A stretch of 64,000 nucleotides of DNA, taken from NCBI RefSeq assembly GCF_013106755.1, contig NZ_WHPF01000001.1:372001-436000 (forward strand), given 5' to 3'. Made by a program: the position numbers and the translations under genes. Below are positions 43,354-52,133 of this stretch, piece after piece; the stretch's first letter is position 1; each line of letters opens with the position of its first letter. Origin of the DNA: Limnovirga soli (GTDB taxonomy: Bacteria > Bacteroidota > Bacteroidia > Chitinophagales > Chitinophagaceae). A model generated the notes under the pieces. It ran no database searches, was not told where the DNA came from, and worked only from the letters and a program-made list of their open reading frames with translations.

Positions 43354-44664
43354 TTATTTGTTTAATTTATTTGAATTTCTTCTTTTAAACCAGAAGAAAA
43401 ATCCAGCTGAAAGTAATACTGCAATTGAAATACCTATAATTAAATTAATTGGTCTGTCGTCTTTATTTAGAAATGAGTCATTAAAGTATTTGTTAGTTTG
43501 TAAATACATTTTACTATTTGGATAATCTATTATGAAATTAAACCTGGATTGCAGACCAATACCAATTACGCCATCTTCAAATGCCGATTCTGCATTGGAT
43601 TCATTTGCTAACAAAGCAGGTACATTTTCTACTGTAAAACCTGCAATTGATACTGTTGGCACTTCCAAAATTTCTGCCTCAACAACCCTGTTTTCACTTG
43701 ATGCAATTCCGGCCTTGCCAATTACGGCCATGGTATTATACAGGTCTTCCTTTTTTGCAAATCTTGAATCAAAAGTTAAAGCATTGTCAGCTCCGGTATC
43801 AAAAAAATACCAACCCGTAATTATTTTTTTGCCGTTAGAAATTGTAACTGGTACATATAAGCCACCTGTGGTTTGTTTAAATTCTATTTGTGTATACGTA
43901 TTGATTTTTTCAGGTAGTTTATTATGTATAATCAACCGTTTATTGTCAAAATCTATTTCTAAAATTTTGTTTTGGAATACATTAAACCCAACCAGGGCGC
44001 CTCCGTTTTCAAGAAATCCTGCTTCATCAATATAGCATATTGGCATATTGCTGATATTCAAATTACCTAATTGAAGAGTATTATTGCTACTTGTTTTTTC
44101 AGTAGATAGCCCGGTAACACTTTCATCTTCCATTAATCCATCAAGGACCAATTTATTCGGTTTGTCAAAATTCTTACCAATAACATAAGCAACCCTGGCA
44201 CCCAAGTCAAAACAAAAATCTATTTTGGGGCTATTATTGATACTCCCTTTTATGATTATTTGCTTGTTTTGATTTAATGTGAAAGGTATTGTGTCTGTTT
44301 CATTTTGAGGGTTGTTCTGTTTTACATATTGATGATTTTTTGTGGTTAAAATCACTGTACATGTATCTGATTCATTTAATAATACTTTAAAAGAATAATC
44401 TGCTTCTGCTTCTACCTGCATAGAGATGGAATCAACATCGGTATAGAAAACAACCTGCCTCATTTTGCCATTTTTAGCCAAATGATATACAATGGGTGAC
44501 TGGGATTTTATTAGATGATTCCAATACCGCGTTTTACCCTCCGAACCATCCCTGATGGATATTTTAGGGGAATTGGCTTTAATTAATTTTACCCCGTCCC
44601 GGGCAAATGCTGAATTTGTAAACAAAAAAAGCACAGATAAAAAATATAGAATTGCTGATTTCAT
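43354..44664 (-). CDS. membrane-anchored retropepsin-like aspartic protease
   Basis: 436 residues. Signal peptide (MKSAILYFLSVLFLFTNSAFA), two retropepsin-like halves, and a C-terminal membrane anchor (INLIIGISIAVLLSAGFFFWF) with a basic tail. The first half has FCFDLGARVAYV (DLG in place of DTG); the second has the canonical GWYFFDTGADNALTF plus DGVIGIGLQSRFNFIIDYPNSKMYL. So one half has an active-looking motif and the other an altered one. Such two-domain proteins are common as predicted surface proteases in Bacteroidota. It is the first gene of a two-gene operon with the hydrolase at 41922. Confidence 0.85.
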   Translation of the reverse strand: MKSAILYFLSVLFLFTNSAFARDGVKLIKANSPKISIRDGSEGKTRYWNHLIKSQSPIVYHLAKNGKMRQVVFYTDVDSISMQVEAEADYSFKVLLNESDTCTVILTTKNHQYVKQNNPQNETDTIPFTLNQNKQIIIKGSINNSPKIDFCFDLGARVAYVIGKNFDKPNKLVLDGLMEDESVTGLSTEKTSSNNTLQLGNLNISNMPICYIDEAGFLENGGALVGFNVFQNKILEIDFDNKRLIIHNKLPEKINTYTQIEFKQTTGGLYVPVTISNGKKIITGWYFFDTGADNALTFDSRFAKKEDLYNTMAVIGKAGIASSENRVVEAEILEVPTVSIAGFTVENVPALLANESNAESAFEDGVIGIGLQSRFNFIIDYPNSKMYLQTNKYFNDSFLNKDDRPINLIIGISIAVLLSAGFFFWFKRRNSNKLNK

Positions 44665-45082
44665 TTCCAGGATTTAAAAATTTATTGGTATTTGTCGGCT
44701 TCTTGCTGGTTTGGGTGTTGACTTTCTAATGACTGCAACCCCAAAGATGTATGCTATTAACCGGCACTCTGGAAAGCTATTGATATGTATCAAAGCAGCA
44801 TTTTGTGTTGTTAACAGCAGCAATACAATTTAAAATAAAATTTTCATGCCCACAGTTTTTTTGCCTTGTTTCCTGTACACAAAGTATATTATTCTTAAAA
44901 CCCCAAAACAAAAAAGCCCCATTAAGTTATAGCCGTACAAGAGTGCGACGCAACGGATGCGGGATAGCTGTTATGCTGCATGGCTAAAAAAATATACAAC
45001 CTGTCACTTTATCAATATGATACAATTCTACAATTGGTAATGATTGCCGCTTTTAGGTAAGTAAAGCTGCAAATATTTACAG
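44665..45082. repeat. gene-free gap: compound repeat
   Basis: GGAAAGCTATTGAT (44770), AGCAGCAATACAAT, TTTTTGCCTTGTTTCCTG, core GTACAAGAGTGCGACGCAACGG (44935-44956), GATGCGGGATAGCTGTTATGCTGC, CTAAAAAAATA. Lacks a clear AACTCAA start. The final 80 bp hold nothing recognisable. Confidence 0.65.
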
Positions 45083-46465
45083 CTAATCTTTAATGGCTTG
45101 TTCAATTGCTTCAGGTTGAAACAGTCCCTTTTTCATTTTAAATTTTACCCAGCAAAAAGCAAATACCCCTGACAGGCCAATAAACAAGGCTACATTGATA
45201 AAAACCTCTGCTCTTAATTCAGGACTTGGAGAATTATTGATAAACGCATACACCATTCCGGATATGCCAATAATTTGCAATAAAGGAAACCAGGGAGATG
45301 TAAACGGCCGCGGATAATTGGGATATCTTTTTCGCAATACCATTACATCTATATGGGTAATAATGTAAGCCAGCAAATAACAGCTTGCCCCTGAAATGAC
45401 CAGCATCAATAAGCCATCTGTATTGTTTTTAATCAATAAAAGGGCAATGGTGATGATTGTTGCCAGAAACAATATGCCAAACCATGGTGTGCGCCATTTT
45501 GGATGCAAGCGCATAAATATGGGTGGTAACTGCTTGTGATGTGCCATACCATATAATAATCTGGGTGTTGTAGCAAACCCTGTACTGATAAACCCACAAG
45601 TAGTGGTGATTGATAAAATTAAAACCACCATTTTTCCGGCATCACCAAAAATCATTTTTCCTACAACCAGATGAGGGATTGCTGAGCCGGCAAGTTGATC
45701 TGCTGCCACTGATTTCATGGCAACAAATGCTACCAAACTATATGCAAACATTAAAACAATGCATGCGCTAAACATGGCTTTAGGAATATGCTTTGCGGGA
45801 TTTTTTGCCTCTTCTATAAAATCACACACCATTTCAAATGCAATAAAAGGCCAGAGTGCTACCAGGATTAACGTAAATACAGCACTATCAGGATAGGTAA
45901 GCTGTTGCCATATTTCCGCCGGGGCGGTGCCCTCATTAGTAGTTGTTGATAAGCCCGCAAATCCAATCACTAACAGGGTTACCAACATAATAAAGGATAC
46001 GATACTTTGTACAGAAGCAAACAGATCTATACCCAAAATATTAAGTAAGGTAAATATCCATACCACTACCAGGGCAACATGCGTAAACGTGTCGGGAGAA
46101 ATGGTATCAACTACATTTTGCAACAACAGTAATTCTCCCAGTGAGCCAAAGATAGCGGGTGCCACATAGGCCGAAAGCGCAGCAATAATAGCGGGAAAAT
46201 GCCCTATGGAAACGGCAGTATACGTACTAATACTTCCTGCTTTTGGCATCATTAAGGCCAACTCAGAATAAGTTGAAATATAACATAAGGCGATGAGGAA
46301 AGCAATGAAAATAGCGATAAAAAAAGCGCCCCCACCCATGCCTGCACCCTGCAATATGGAAACAACAGAGGTTTGAGATACAACTATGCCAATGGTTATT
46401 ATAAACAATGAGGGAAATCCTAATGCTTTTTTTAGTCCTTTAGTTGCACCTGCTTTTTCATTCAT
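45083..46465 (-). CDS. APC family amino acid permease
   Basis: 460 residues with 12 predicted membrane segments. It starts GLKKALGFPSLFIITIGIVVSQTSVVSILQGAG (TM1 with the unwound GxG-like region), then LALMMPKAGSISTYTAVSIG (TM3-type E..MP.AGG..Y), VALWPFIAFEMVCDFIEEAKNPAKHIPKAM (TM6 F.G.E.....EE.KNP...IP.A) and ARLLYGMAHHKQLPPIF-type sequence (TTPRLLYGMAHHKQLPP). This is the standard APC superfamily pattern. The substrate is probably an amino acid; the type cannot be read. Single gene, near the end of the repeat-rich region. Confidence 0.93.
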   Translation of the reverse strand: MNEKAGATKGLKKALGFPSLFIITIGIVVSQTSVVSILQGAGMGGGAFFIAIFIAFLIALCYISTYSELALMMPKAGSISTYTAVSIGHFPAIIAALSAYVAPAIFGSLGELLLLQNVVDTISPDTFTHVALVVVWIFTLLNILGIDLFASVQSIVSFIMLVTLLVIGFAGLSTTTNEGTAPAEIWQQLTYPDSAVFTLILVALWPFIAFEMVCDFIEEAKNPAKHIPKAMFSACIVLMFAYSLVAFVAMKSVAADQLAGSAIPHLVVGKMIFGDAGKMVVLILSITTTCGFISTGFATTPRLLYGMAHHKQLPPIFMRLHPKWRTPWFGILFLATIITIALLLIKNNTDGLLMLVISGASCYLLAYIITHIDVMVLRKRYPNYPRPFTSPWFPLLQIIGISGMVYAFINNSPSPELRAEVFINVALFIGLSGVFAFCWVKFKMKKGLFQPEAIEQAIKD

Positions 46466-46690
46466 GAATGCTATTTATACTAAAAATAGGTATTGTTGAT
46501 TAAAGTACTAAAAGCTAAAGAATAGTTTGTAGTTCGAGGTGGGCAATACGGTAATTTAAACTTTAGGGTAAAGCTTTTTTGCGTAAGCAAAACATAACCT
46601 TTAACTGGATGATACATGGTGTTGTGTTATAAAATGACATGCATGATAATTAGTAGCGGCAACTTCATTTTGTCTGAACCATTTAACGGC

Positions 46691-47116
46691 TTAATCTGCC
46701 GTTTCTGCAATCTGTTTTAACAATTGCAATACGGGATTTTCTTCACCCTGAGGTGCTTCCTGTACAGCATTGGGTCGATTATCCTCCTGTATAATAGTAA
46801 GTGTGGTGATACCGTTTTCGCCCGTTAACACATAATGCATGATAAAATAATTTTCGGGTTTGTCTTCCAAATCTGGCCGGGGTGCAAACAAACTATATTT
46901 TACCAGTTGGTTGGGCACCAGCTCCAGCACCTGCCCCCATTGCTCAAATAACTTACCCTGCCATTCGGTACTAAAGCGTATGCTGCTGCCCACTTGCCAG
47001 GTAGTGATCAGGTCGCTGCCATATTGCCAAAGTTTTACCATGGCAGGATGGGTAATGGTATGCCACACTTTTTCTTTTGATGCATTGATATGAATAACTG
47101 AAATATTGGTTGCCAT
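46691..47116 (-). CDS. SRPBCC/AHSA1-like protein
   Basis: 141 residues from MATNISVIHINASKEKVWHTI; the ATG at 47173 adds 19 unlikely residues. The START-like fold is visible: ITHPAMVKLWQYGSDLITTWQVGSSIRFSTEW, GKLFEQWGQVLELVPNQLVKYSLF, YFIMHYVLTGENGITTLTIIQEDNRP. These proteins bind hydrophobic ligands or act as Hsp90-activator relatives; no partner is evident. Single gene. Confidence 0.85.
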   Translation of the reverse strand: MATNISVIHINASKEKVWHTITHPAMVKLWQYGSDLITTWQVGSSIRFSTEWQGKLFEQWGQVLELVPNQLVKYSLFAPRPDLEDKPENYFIMHYVLTGENGITTLTIIQEDNRPNAVQEAPQGEENPVLQLLKQIAETAD

Positions 47117-47258
47117 TTTGCTGGTGTTTATACTGGTGAATATAGGTGCAATTACACATGAATAGTGCTGCACTTTTTAAAAATAGGTTATAAATATTAC
47201 CTGCAAATATATTTTACCAAATACCAATATTCTGTTTAGCTGCATAAATGATCCAGCC

Positions 47259-47280
47259 GTACAAGTGTGCGACGCAACGG
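47259..47280 (+). repeat. dispersed core repeat
   Basis: GTACAAGTGTGCGACGCAAC then GG, followed by CTGCGGGATAACAGG. It is 3' of the large GH16 gene (47364, minus strand) in the preferred orientation, just beyond that gene's terminator. Confidence 0.85.
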
Positions 47281-47312
47281 CTGCGGGATAACAGGTTTAG
47301 AGCCGGGCCAAT

Positions 47313-47348
47313 AAAAAAAGCCATTGACCAAATGATCAATGGCTTTTA
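47313..47348 (-). terminator. intrinsic terminator of the large GH16 gene
   Basis: Read on the minus strand: AAAAGCCATTGATC, ATTTG, GTCAATGGCTTTTTTT, a 12-bp stem with a T-run 16 bp after the stop at 47364. Confidence 0.88.
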
Positions 47349-47363
47349 GAGCATGATATTTTT

Positions 47364-50300
47364 TTACTGTACAATTAATTTTACAGGCGCATACCCTTCT
47401 ACCGATAGCATATACACGCCAGCCGCTGGTTTTGCCGGCAAGCTAAGTTGCAAGGTATTGGCAGTTGGTAACAGGTTGCCACTATACACCAGTTTACCGG
47501 TAATATTGAATAGCTGCACCTTTAATGCCTGTACGGCATTTGTTGGTAATACCACCTGTACAATATTGCCTTTTACCGGATTTGGATACACAATAATACC
47601 AGCATTTTTGCCCTGCACCTGTAAGGTTTTTACCCCATAAATGGTAAAACGACCATCTTTATCTACCTGTGTTAGGCGGTAATAATTAAGTCCATTTACC
47701 GGGTGCTGATCGGTTAAGGAATAGGAAGCCATATTGGCTGTTGCATTCCGTGCTGCTACATTTGCCAACAACGTAAACTGGCTGCCGTTTATACTTTTCT
47801 CAATTATAAAATGATCGTTATTTATTTCGGCAGAGGTTGTCCACGTAATAGCTACCGTTCCATTGGATTGCAATGCCGCAGCATATTGCAACAGGTTAAC
47901 AGGCAATAAGCCACTGCAAATTGTACCCACGGTATAACTATGTGGTGTAGCACTGGAATTTCTTTCGCCGCCAGATGGTACGTTATAGGTAAAATAAATG
48001 CTAAGCGGTGTGCCATTGGCAATGGCTTTGGTAAATGTAAAATCTGCACCAATGGCCGTCATGGCATAGCCGGGGTAGCCACCGGTAAGGCCTTCGCGTA
48101 CATAAATATACACATAGGAGCAGCCTTGTATAGGCGATAAAGGATGAAACTGGAATACTGCATTTTCGCCCACCGTAGTTACTTTATAACTATAATCGCC
48201 ATTATCAACAGTACCACAAAAACCTGCCTCGTTATTAATATTTACCACCACATTTACAATGGAAGAAATAGTGGTAAAAGCACTGTTATCAGTGGCTTTG
48301 GCGGTAATAATATAATTACCGGCCGGCACATTTGTCCAGGTAAAACTATAGGGACTGCTAAGATCCGTACCCAATAAAGTAGCACCGTTATAGAATTCTA
48401 CTTTACTAATGGTGCCATCCACATCTGTAGCATTGGCATTTATAGTAATGGTAGCGGGTTCAGTATAAATGGCATTATTGGCTGGGGATGTAATGTTTAC
48501 CGATGGCGGCGTACCGGTAATGCCGGTGCAATTATCGCCCACGATATAACTATGCGGGTTGGCACTGCTATTTCTTTCACCACCTGTTGGAATATTATAA
48601 GTAAAGTAAAAACTTATAGGTGTTGCATTGGCAATGGTTTTGGTAAAAATAAAATCGCTGCCGGATGCTGTCATGCTATAGCCGGGGTAACCACCGGTTA
48701 ACCCTTCCCGCACATAAATTAGGGCATAGGCACTACCTGCAATAGGCGCCAAAGGATGAAAAGTAAATGTAACAATGCCGCCAGTGGTTTCTGCCTTGTA
48801 TTCATAATCACCACTAAATGCGGTGCCGCAATAGCCATTGGTATTAGGCACATTTACAATAATATTTACAGGTATTGAGCTGGTAGCAAGACTGCTATTA
48901 TCGGTAGCTTTTGCCGTTAATGCATAATTGCCGGCAGCAACATCGGTCCAGGTAAAACTGTAGGGACTGCTTACATCGGTGCCAATGAGGGTAGCGCCGT
49001 TGTAAAAATCTACCTTGGTTATACTACCATCAGCATCAGATGCATTGGCATTAATGGTAATGCTGGCTGGCGCTGTAAAGCTGGCTGCTTCTGCAGGCGA
49101 AGTAATTGAAACCGTTGGTGCGCCTGCCACACATACAGTACCTGTAATATACGAGTGTGGGTCGGCACTGGAATTTCTTTCACCACCGCTTGGCACATTA
49201 TACGAAAAATAAAAACTGGTAAGTGTGCCATCGGTAATGGATTTGCTAAAGGTAAAATCAGCACCTGAAGCAGTCATATTATAACCGGGATAGGCACCGG
49301 ATCCTGCACCTTCCCTTACATAAATAATGGCAGACGAACTACCTGCAATAGGTGCTAATGGGTGAAAAGTATAATACACGGTCCCAGAAGCGGTATACAC
49401 TTCATAACTATAGTCTCCACTTACGGCCACACCGGTACAAGCCACTGGTTTTACAGAAATAGCCACAGGCGTGGAGGTACTTACATTGTTATCATTATCG
49501 GTAGCTTTTGCTGTTAAGGTGTAATTACCTAAGGTTACATTGCTCCAGATAAGACTATAGGGGCTGGTATTATCAGTTCCCAATAATAAGCCGCCATTGT
49601 AAAAATCTACTTTGGTGATGGTGCCATTAGCATCTGTGGCTGTAGCATTAATGGTAATAGTAGCTGGTGGTGAAAAACTGCTGTTGGTAGCAGGCGAAGT
49701 AATACTTACCGCCGGCACAACAGGATCTGATACCGTAATATTGATAATATCCGATGTAGTGGTTAATCCACCATTATCAGTTGCTTTTACAGTTAGTGCA
49801 TAATTACCCGCTGTGGCGCCGGTCCAGGTATAGGTATAGGGGCTGCTGGTGGCGGTATGCAATAAAACATTCCCATTATAAAAAGCTACTGTATAAATGC
49901 TGCCATCACCATCAGTAGCAGTAGCATTAATGGTTATTGCAGCAGGGGTTAGATAGGTGGCATTATTGGCAGGCAGACTAATACTTGTAGTTGGTGCTAT
50001 ATTACCAGGTGCTGCTACAAATACAATCACAGCTGCCGAAGTAGTTACTGCACCCTCATCATCGGTGGCTTTGGCGGTAAGGGTATCAATACCTGCTGGT
50101 ACACTGTTCCAGGTATAACTATAAGGGCTGGTGTTATCGGTACCCAATAATGTACTGCCGCTATAAAAATCTACTTTTGTTACTGTACCATTTTCATCTG
50201 CAGCGGTGGCATTAATGGTAATATTCGCAGGGGTATTTATAATGCCATTGTTAAGTGGTGCATCTATGGCAACCGTTGGCGGCGGATTTGGCGAAACGCC

Positions 50301-51698
50301 ACCCGTGTAATAAATATCATCAAAGTAAAAATCTGCATTTCCTGCGGCCGGGTCTCCCGCAAACATAAATGCACTTTTTATGGAGAACAAATCGATGTTC
50401 ATACCCAAATCAGGGTTGCTAAAATCGGCAAGCGGTATGCTTATCTCATGCCAGCTGCCATCCCTTACCAGTCCATATTTTTGGGTGCCGGCGGCAAAGT
50501 TCATCCAGGTTTCTCCATGACCGGTCTTAATACCTATTTTAAACTGGCCTGCATAAGTGGTTTTAAAATGAAATTTTAATGAGCCGGTAGCAAAATTCGT
50601 AAGGTTAACATACCTGTTATCTATACCCATACCAAACCAGTCGTTGGCGGCAGCATGCACGGCCAGCAGGCTATTACCTTCAAAAGGTGTGGGTGCCGGA
50701 TTGGTAATATTGGTTAAATTATTCCAGTAATACAAAGTTGCTTCAGTACCAAAATGCAAAGAATCGGTAACAGGTGTTGTTTCGGTTAAAACACCAAAAT
50801 TGCCGGCGGGGGCATGATCGGTGCCAATATACAATTCATCACCGCTATTCTGGTACAGTTTTACATAATCAACATACATTTTACCCGGTAAAGGGGCAGT
50901 GATGGCATTGGTATTAAATATACCAGTATAAGCGCCACCCACGGCCAGGTTTAACAATAAAAAATGCGGGTTATGAAATTCCTCCCGGCTATTATTGGGG
51001 TTACTTATGTCAAAAGAAAAATATTGAATATCATCAATAAACATGGTAATGGTTTGTGCTGTCCATACCATTTTATATAGGTGATAATCAGCTGATAAAT
51101 CAGTGGCATTATCATATGCGGCTACAGTATCACCCTTGGTACCCGCATTATCCCAATGCGCGGCAGCGCTAATTCTTTTATTGGCCAGGTTGGCTTGTAA
51201 TGCAGCCTGGGCGCCCATTTCCAGTATATCAATTTCACCAATATTTGGCCATACGCCACCTACGGTTCCCAATGTCCATAAAGCAGGCCAAAGGCCATTT
51301 TTAATATCGGGCACTTTTATTCTTGCTTCAATAGTGCCATATGTAAAGTGTATGCGGCCTTCTGTTTTAATACGCCCCGATGTAAAAGCACTATTACCAA
51401 ACATTTCCTTTCTGGCTTCAATAATCAGGCTACCATTTTCTACACGTACATTTTCCTGCCGGCTGGTATAATACTCCAGTTCCGAATTACCCCAGCCACA
51501 CAATGCCCTTTCGCAGCCATCGCCAAAATCATATGTCCAGCTGTTGCCGTTAATTGCAGGCGAATCAAAATTATCCTGCCAAACAAGTGTTTGCGCCCTT
51601 GCAGTAAGCAGGCACGAGAAAAATAGTGCAGCAGCAATAGCCAGTGCCAGCTTCAATCTTCCTTTGGGAAGGTTGGTATAACGCGAAAGTTCATTCAT
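47364..51698 (-). CDS. multi-domain secreted GH16 beta-1,3-glucanase with Ig-like and CBM56-like repeats
   Basis: 1444 residues. Signal peptide 1-36 (AALFFSCLLTARA). GH16 domain about 37-283 with catalytic GEIDILEMG: nucleophile E155, D157, acid/base E160. About 285-475 is a galactose-binding-like CBM (WFGMGIDNRYVNLT, FYFDDIYYTGG). Then three Ig-like domains (ITINATATD.DG.I..VDFYNG..LLGTD.SSPY pattern), then three CBM56-like domains (ETTGGIVTFTFHPLAPI, REGLTGGYPGY, FTYNVPSGGERNSS) alternating with two more Ig-like domains. The C-terminus is a fibronectin-like segment and a type IX sorting domain (IIVYPNPVKG to GVYMLSVEG). It degrades laminarin-type glucan outside the cell. The upstream motif at 51823-51870 links it to the sus locus at 11 kb. 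Confidence 0.92.
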   Translation of the reverse strand: MNELSRYTNLPKGRLKLALAIAAALFFSCLLTARAQTLVWQDNFDSPAINGNSWTYDFGDGCERALCGWGNSELEYYTSRQENVRVENGSLIIEARKEMFGNSAFTSGRIKTEGRIHFTYGTIEARIKVPDIKNGLWPALWTLGTVGGVWPNIGEIDILEMGAQAALQANLANKRISAAAHWDNAGTKGDTVAAYDNATDLSADYHLYKMVWTAQTITMFIDDIQYFSFDISNPNNSREEFHNPHFLLLNLAVGGAYTGIFNTNAITAPLPGKMYVDYVKLYQNSGDELYIGTDHAPAGNFGVLTETTPVTDSLHFGTEATLYYWNNLTNITNPAPTPFEGNSLLAVHAAANDWFGMGIDNRYVNLTNFATGSLKFHFKTTYAGQFKIGIKTGHGETWMNFAAGTQKYGLVRDGSWHEISIPLADFSNPDLGMNIDLFSIKSAFMFAGDPAAGNADFYFDDIYYTGGVSPNPPPTVAIDAPLNNGIINTPANITINATAADENGTVTKVDFYSGSTLLGTDNTSPYSYTWNSVPAGIDTLTAKATDDEGAVTTSAAVIVFVAAPGNIAPTTSISLPANNATYLTPAAITINATATDGDGSIYTVAFYNGNVLLHTATSSPYTYTWTGATAGNYALTVKATDNGGLTTTSDIINITVSDPVVPAVSITSPATNSSFSPPATITINATATDANGTITKVDFYNGGLLLGTDNTSPYSLIWSNVTLGNYTLTAKATDNDNNVSTSTPVAISVKPVACTGVAVSGDYSYEVYTASGTVYYTFHPLAPIAGSSSAIIYVREGAGSGAYPGYNMTASGADFTFSKSITDGTLTSFYFSYNVPSGGERNSSADPHSYITGTVCVAGAPTVSITSPAEAASFTAPASITINANASDADGSITKVDFYNGATLIGTDVSSPYSFTWTDVAAGNYALTAKATDNSSLATSSIPVNIIVNVPNTNGYCGTAFSGDYEYKAETTGGIVTFTFHPLAPIAGSAYALIYVREGLTGGYPGYSMTASGSDFIFTKTIANATPISFYFTYNIPTGGERNSSANPHSYIVGDNCTGITGTPPSVNITSPANNAIYTEPATITINANATDVDGTISKVEFYNGATLLGTDLSSPYSFTWTNVPAGNYIITAKATDNSAFTTISSIVNVVVNINNEAGFCGTVDNGDYSYKVTTVGENAVFQFHPLSPIQGCSYVYIYVREGLTGGYPGYAMTAIGADFTFTKAIANGTPLSIYFTYNVPSGGERNSSATPHSYTVGTICSGLLPVNLLQYAAALQSNGTVAITWTTSAEINNDHFIIEKSINGSQFTLLANVAARNATANMASYSLTDQHPVNGLNYYRLTQVDKDGRFTIYGVKTLQVQGKNAGIIVYPNPVKGNIVQVVLPTNAVQALKVQLFNITGKLVYSGNLLPTANTLQLSLPAKPAAGVYMLSVEGYAPVKLIVQ

Positions 51699-51822
51699 AA
51701 AGCAGGAATATTATTTGGTGAAAATGCCTTTACATGCTTTTCATGGTGCTCCATCTTACGGCTAATATTGATACGGTAGTGAGGATGTGGTATCAGTTAA
51801 CTGCACAATGAAAATAGATATG

Positions 51823-51870
51823 CATGCAATCCTAGTATGTATAAGACACCCCGAATAAAATATTATACCC
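51823..51870 (-). promoter_or_regulatory. putative ECF-sigma promoter, copy C
   Basis: On the minus strand: GGGTATA (51870-51864), 14 nt, GTGTCTTA (51849-51842), 13 nt, TGCATG (51828-51823). The spacing matches copies at 7163 and 11049 exactly, while the spacer bases differ. It leaves a leader of about 130 nt before the start at 51698. Confidence 0.62.
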
Positions 51871-52133
51871 TATAAATCCTTTTTAATAGCCAATTAATAC
51901 TTTGCCGTTGAAAACTGTAGTAATATGTATTGGCCAGGCATTGTTACAAAAAGCAGCACCGCTTGCGTCGCACTCTTGTGCACCTGCAACCAGGTCGGAA
52001 AAAGGCAGTAAGCATCATTAGAATGTGTGTCTTAGTAAGGCTGTACAAATCAATTACAGCCATAACAGCAAACAGAAAGCGGCTTAATTGCGCAATAGCG
52101 TTTATTTTTGCGCCTCATTGTTAAAAGGCAAGC
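51871..52133. repeat. intergenic region with a core repeat
   Basis: The 435-bp gap 51699-52133 holds the promoter above and the core CTTGCGTCGCACTCTTGTGC (51962-51981). Between divergent genes, so the core is not at any 3' end here. A lone GTGTCTTA at 52027 lacks the other two blocks. TATTTTTG at 52103-52110 fits a housekeeping -7 element for the gene at 52134. Confidence 0.6.

Noticed and set aside
43532-44035. 167-codon plus-strand ORF.
   Set aside because: Antisense shadow of the aspartic protease gene, which has clear DTG and membrane motifs.
52027-52034. Fourth copy of the ECF promoter (GTGTCTTA before the MBL-fold gene).
   Set aside because: No GGGTATA 14 nt upstream and no TGCATG 13 nt downstream; a lone 8-mer match can occur by chance.
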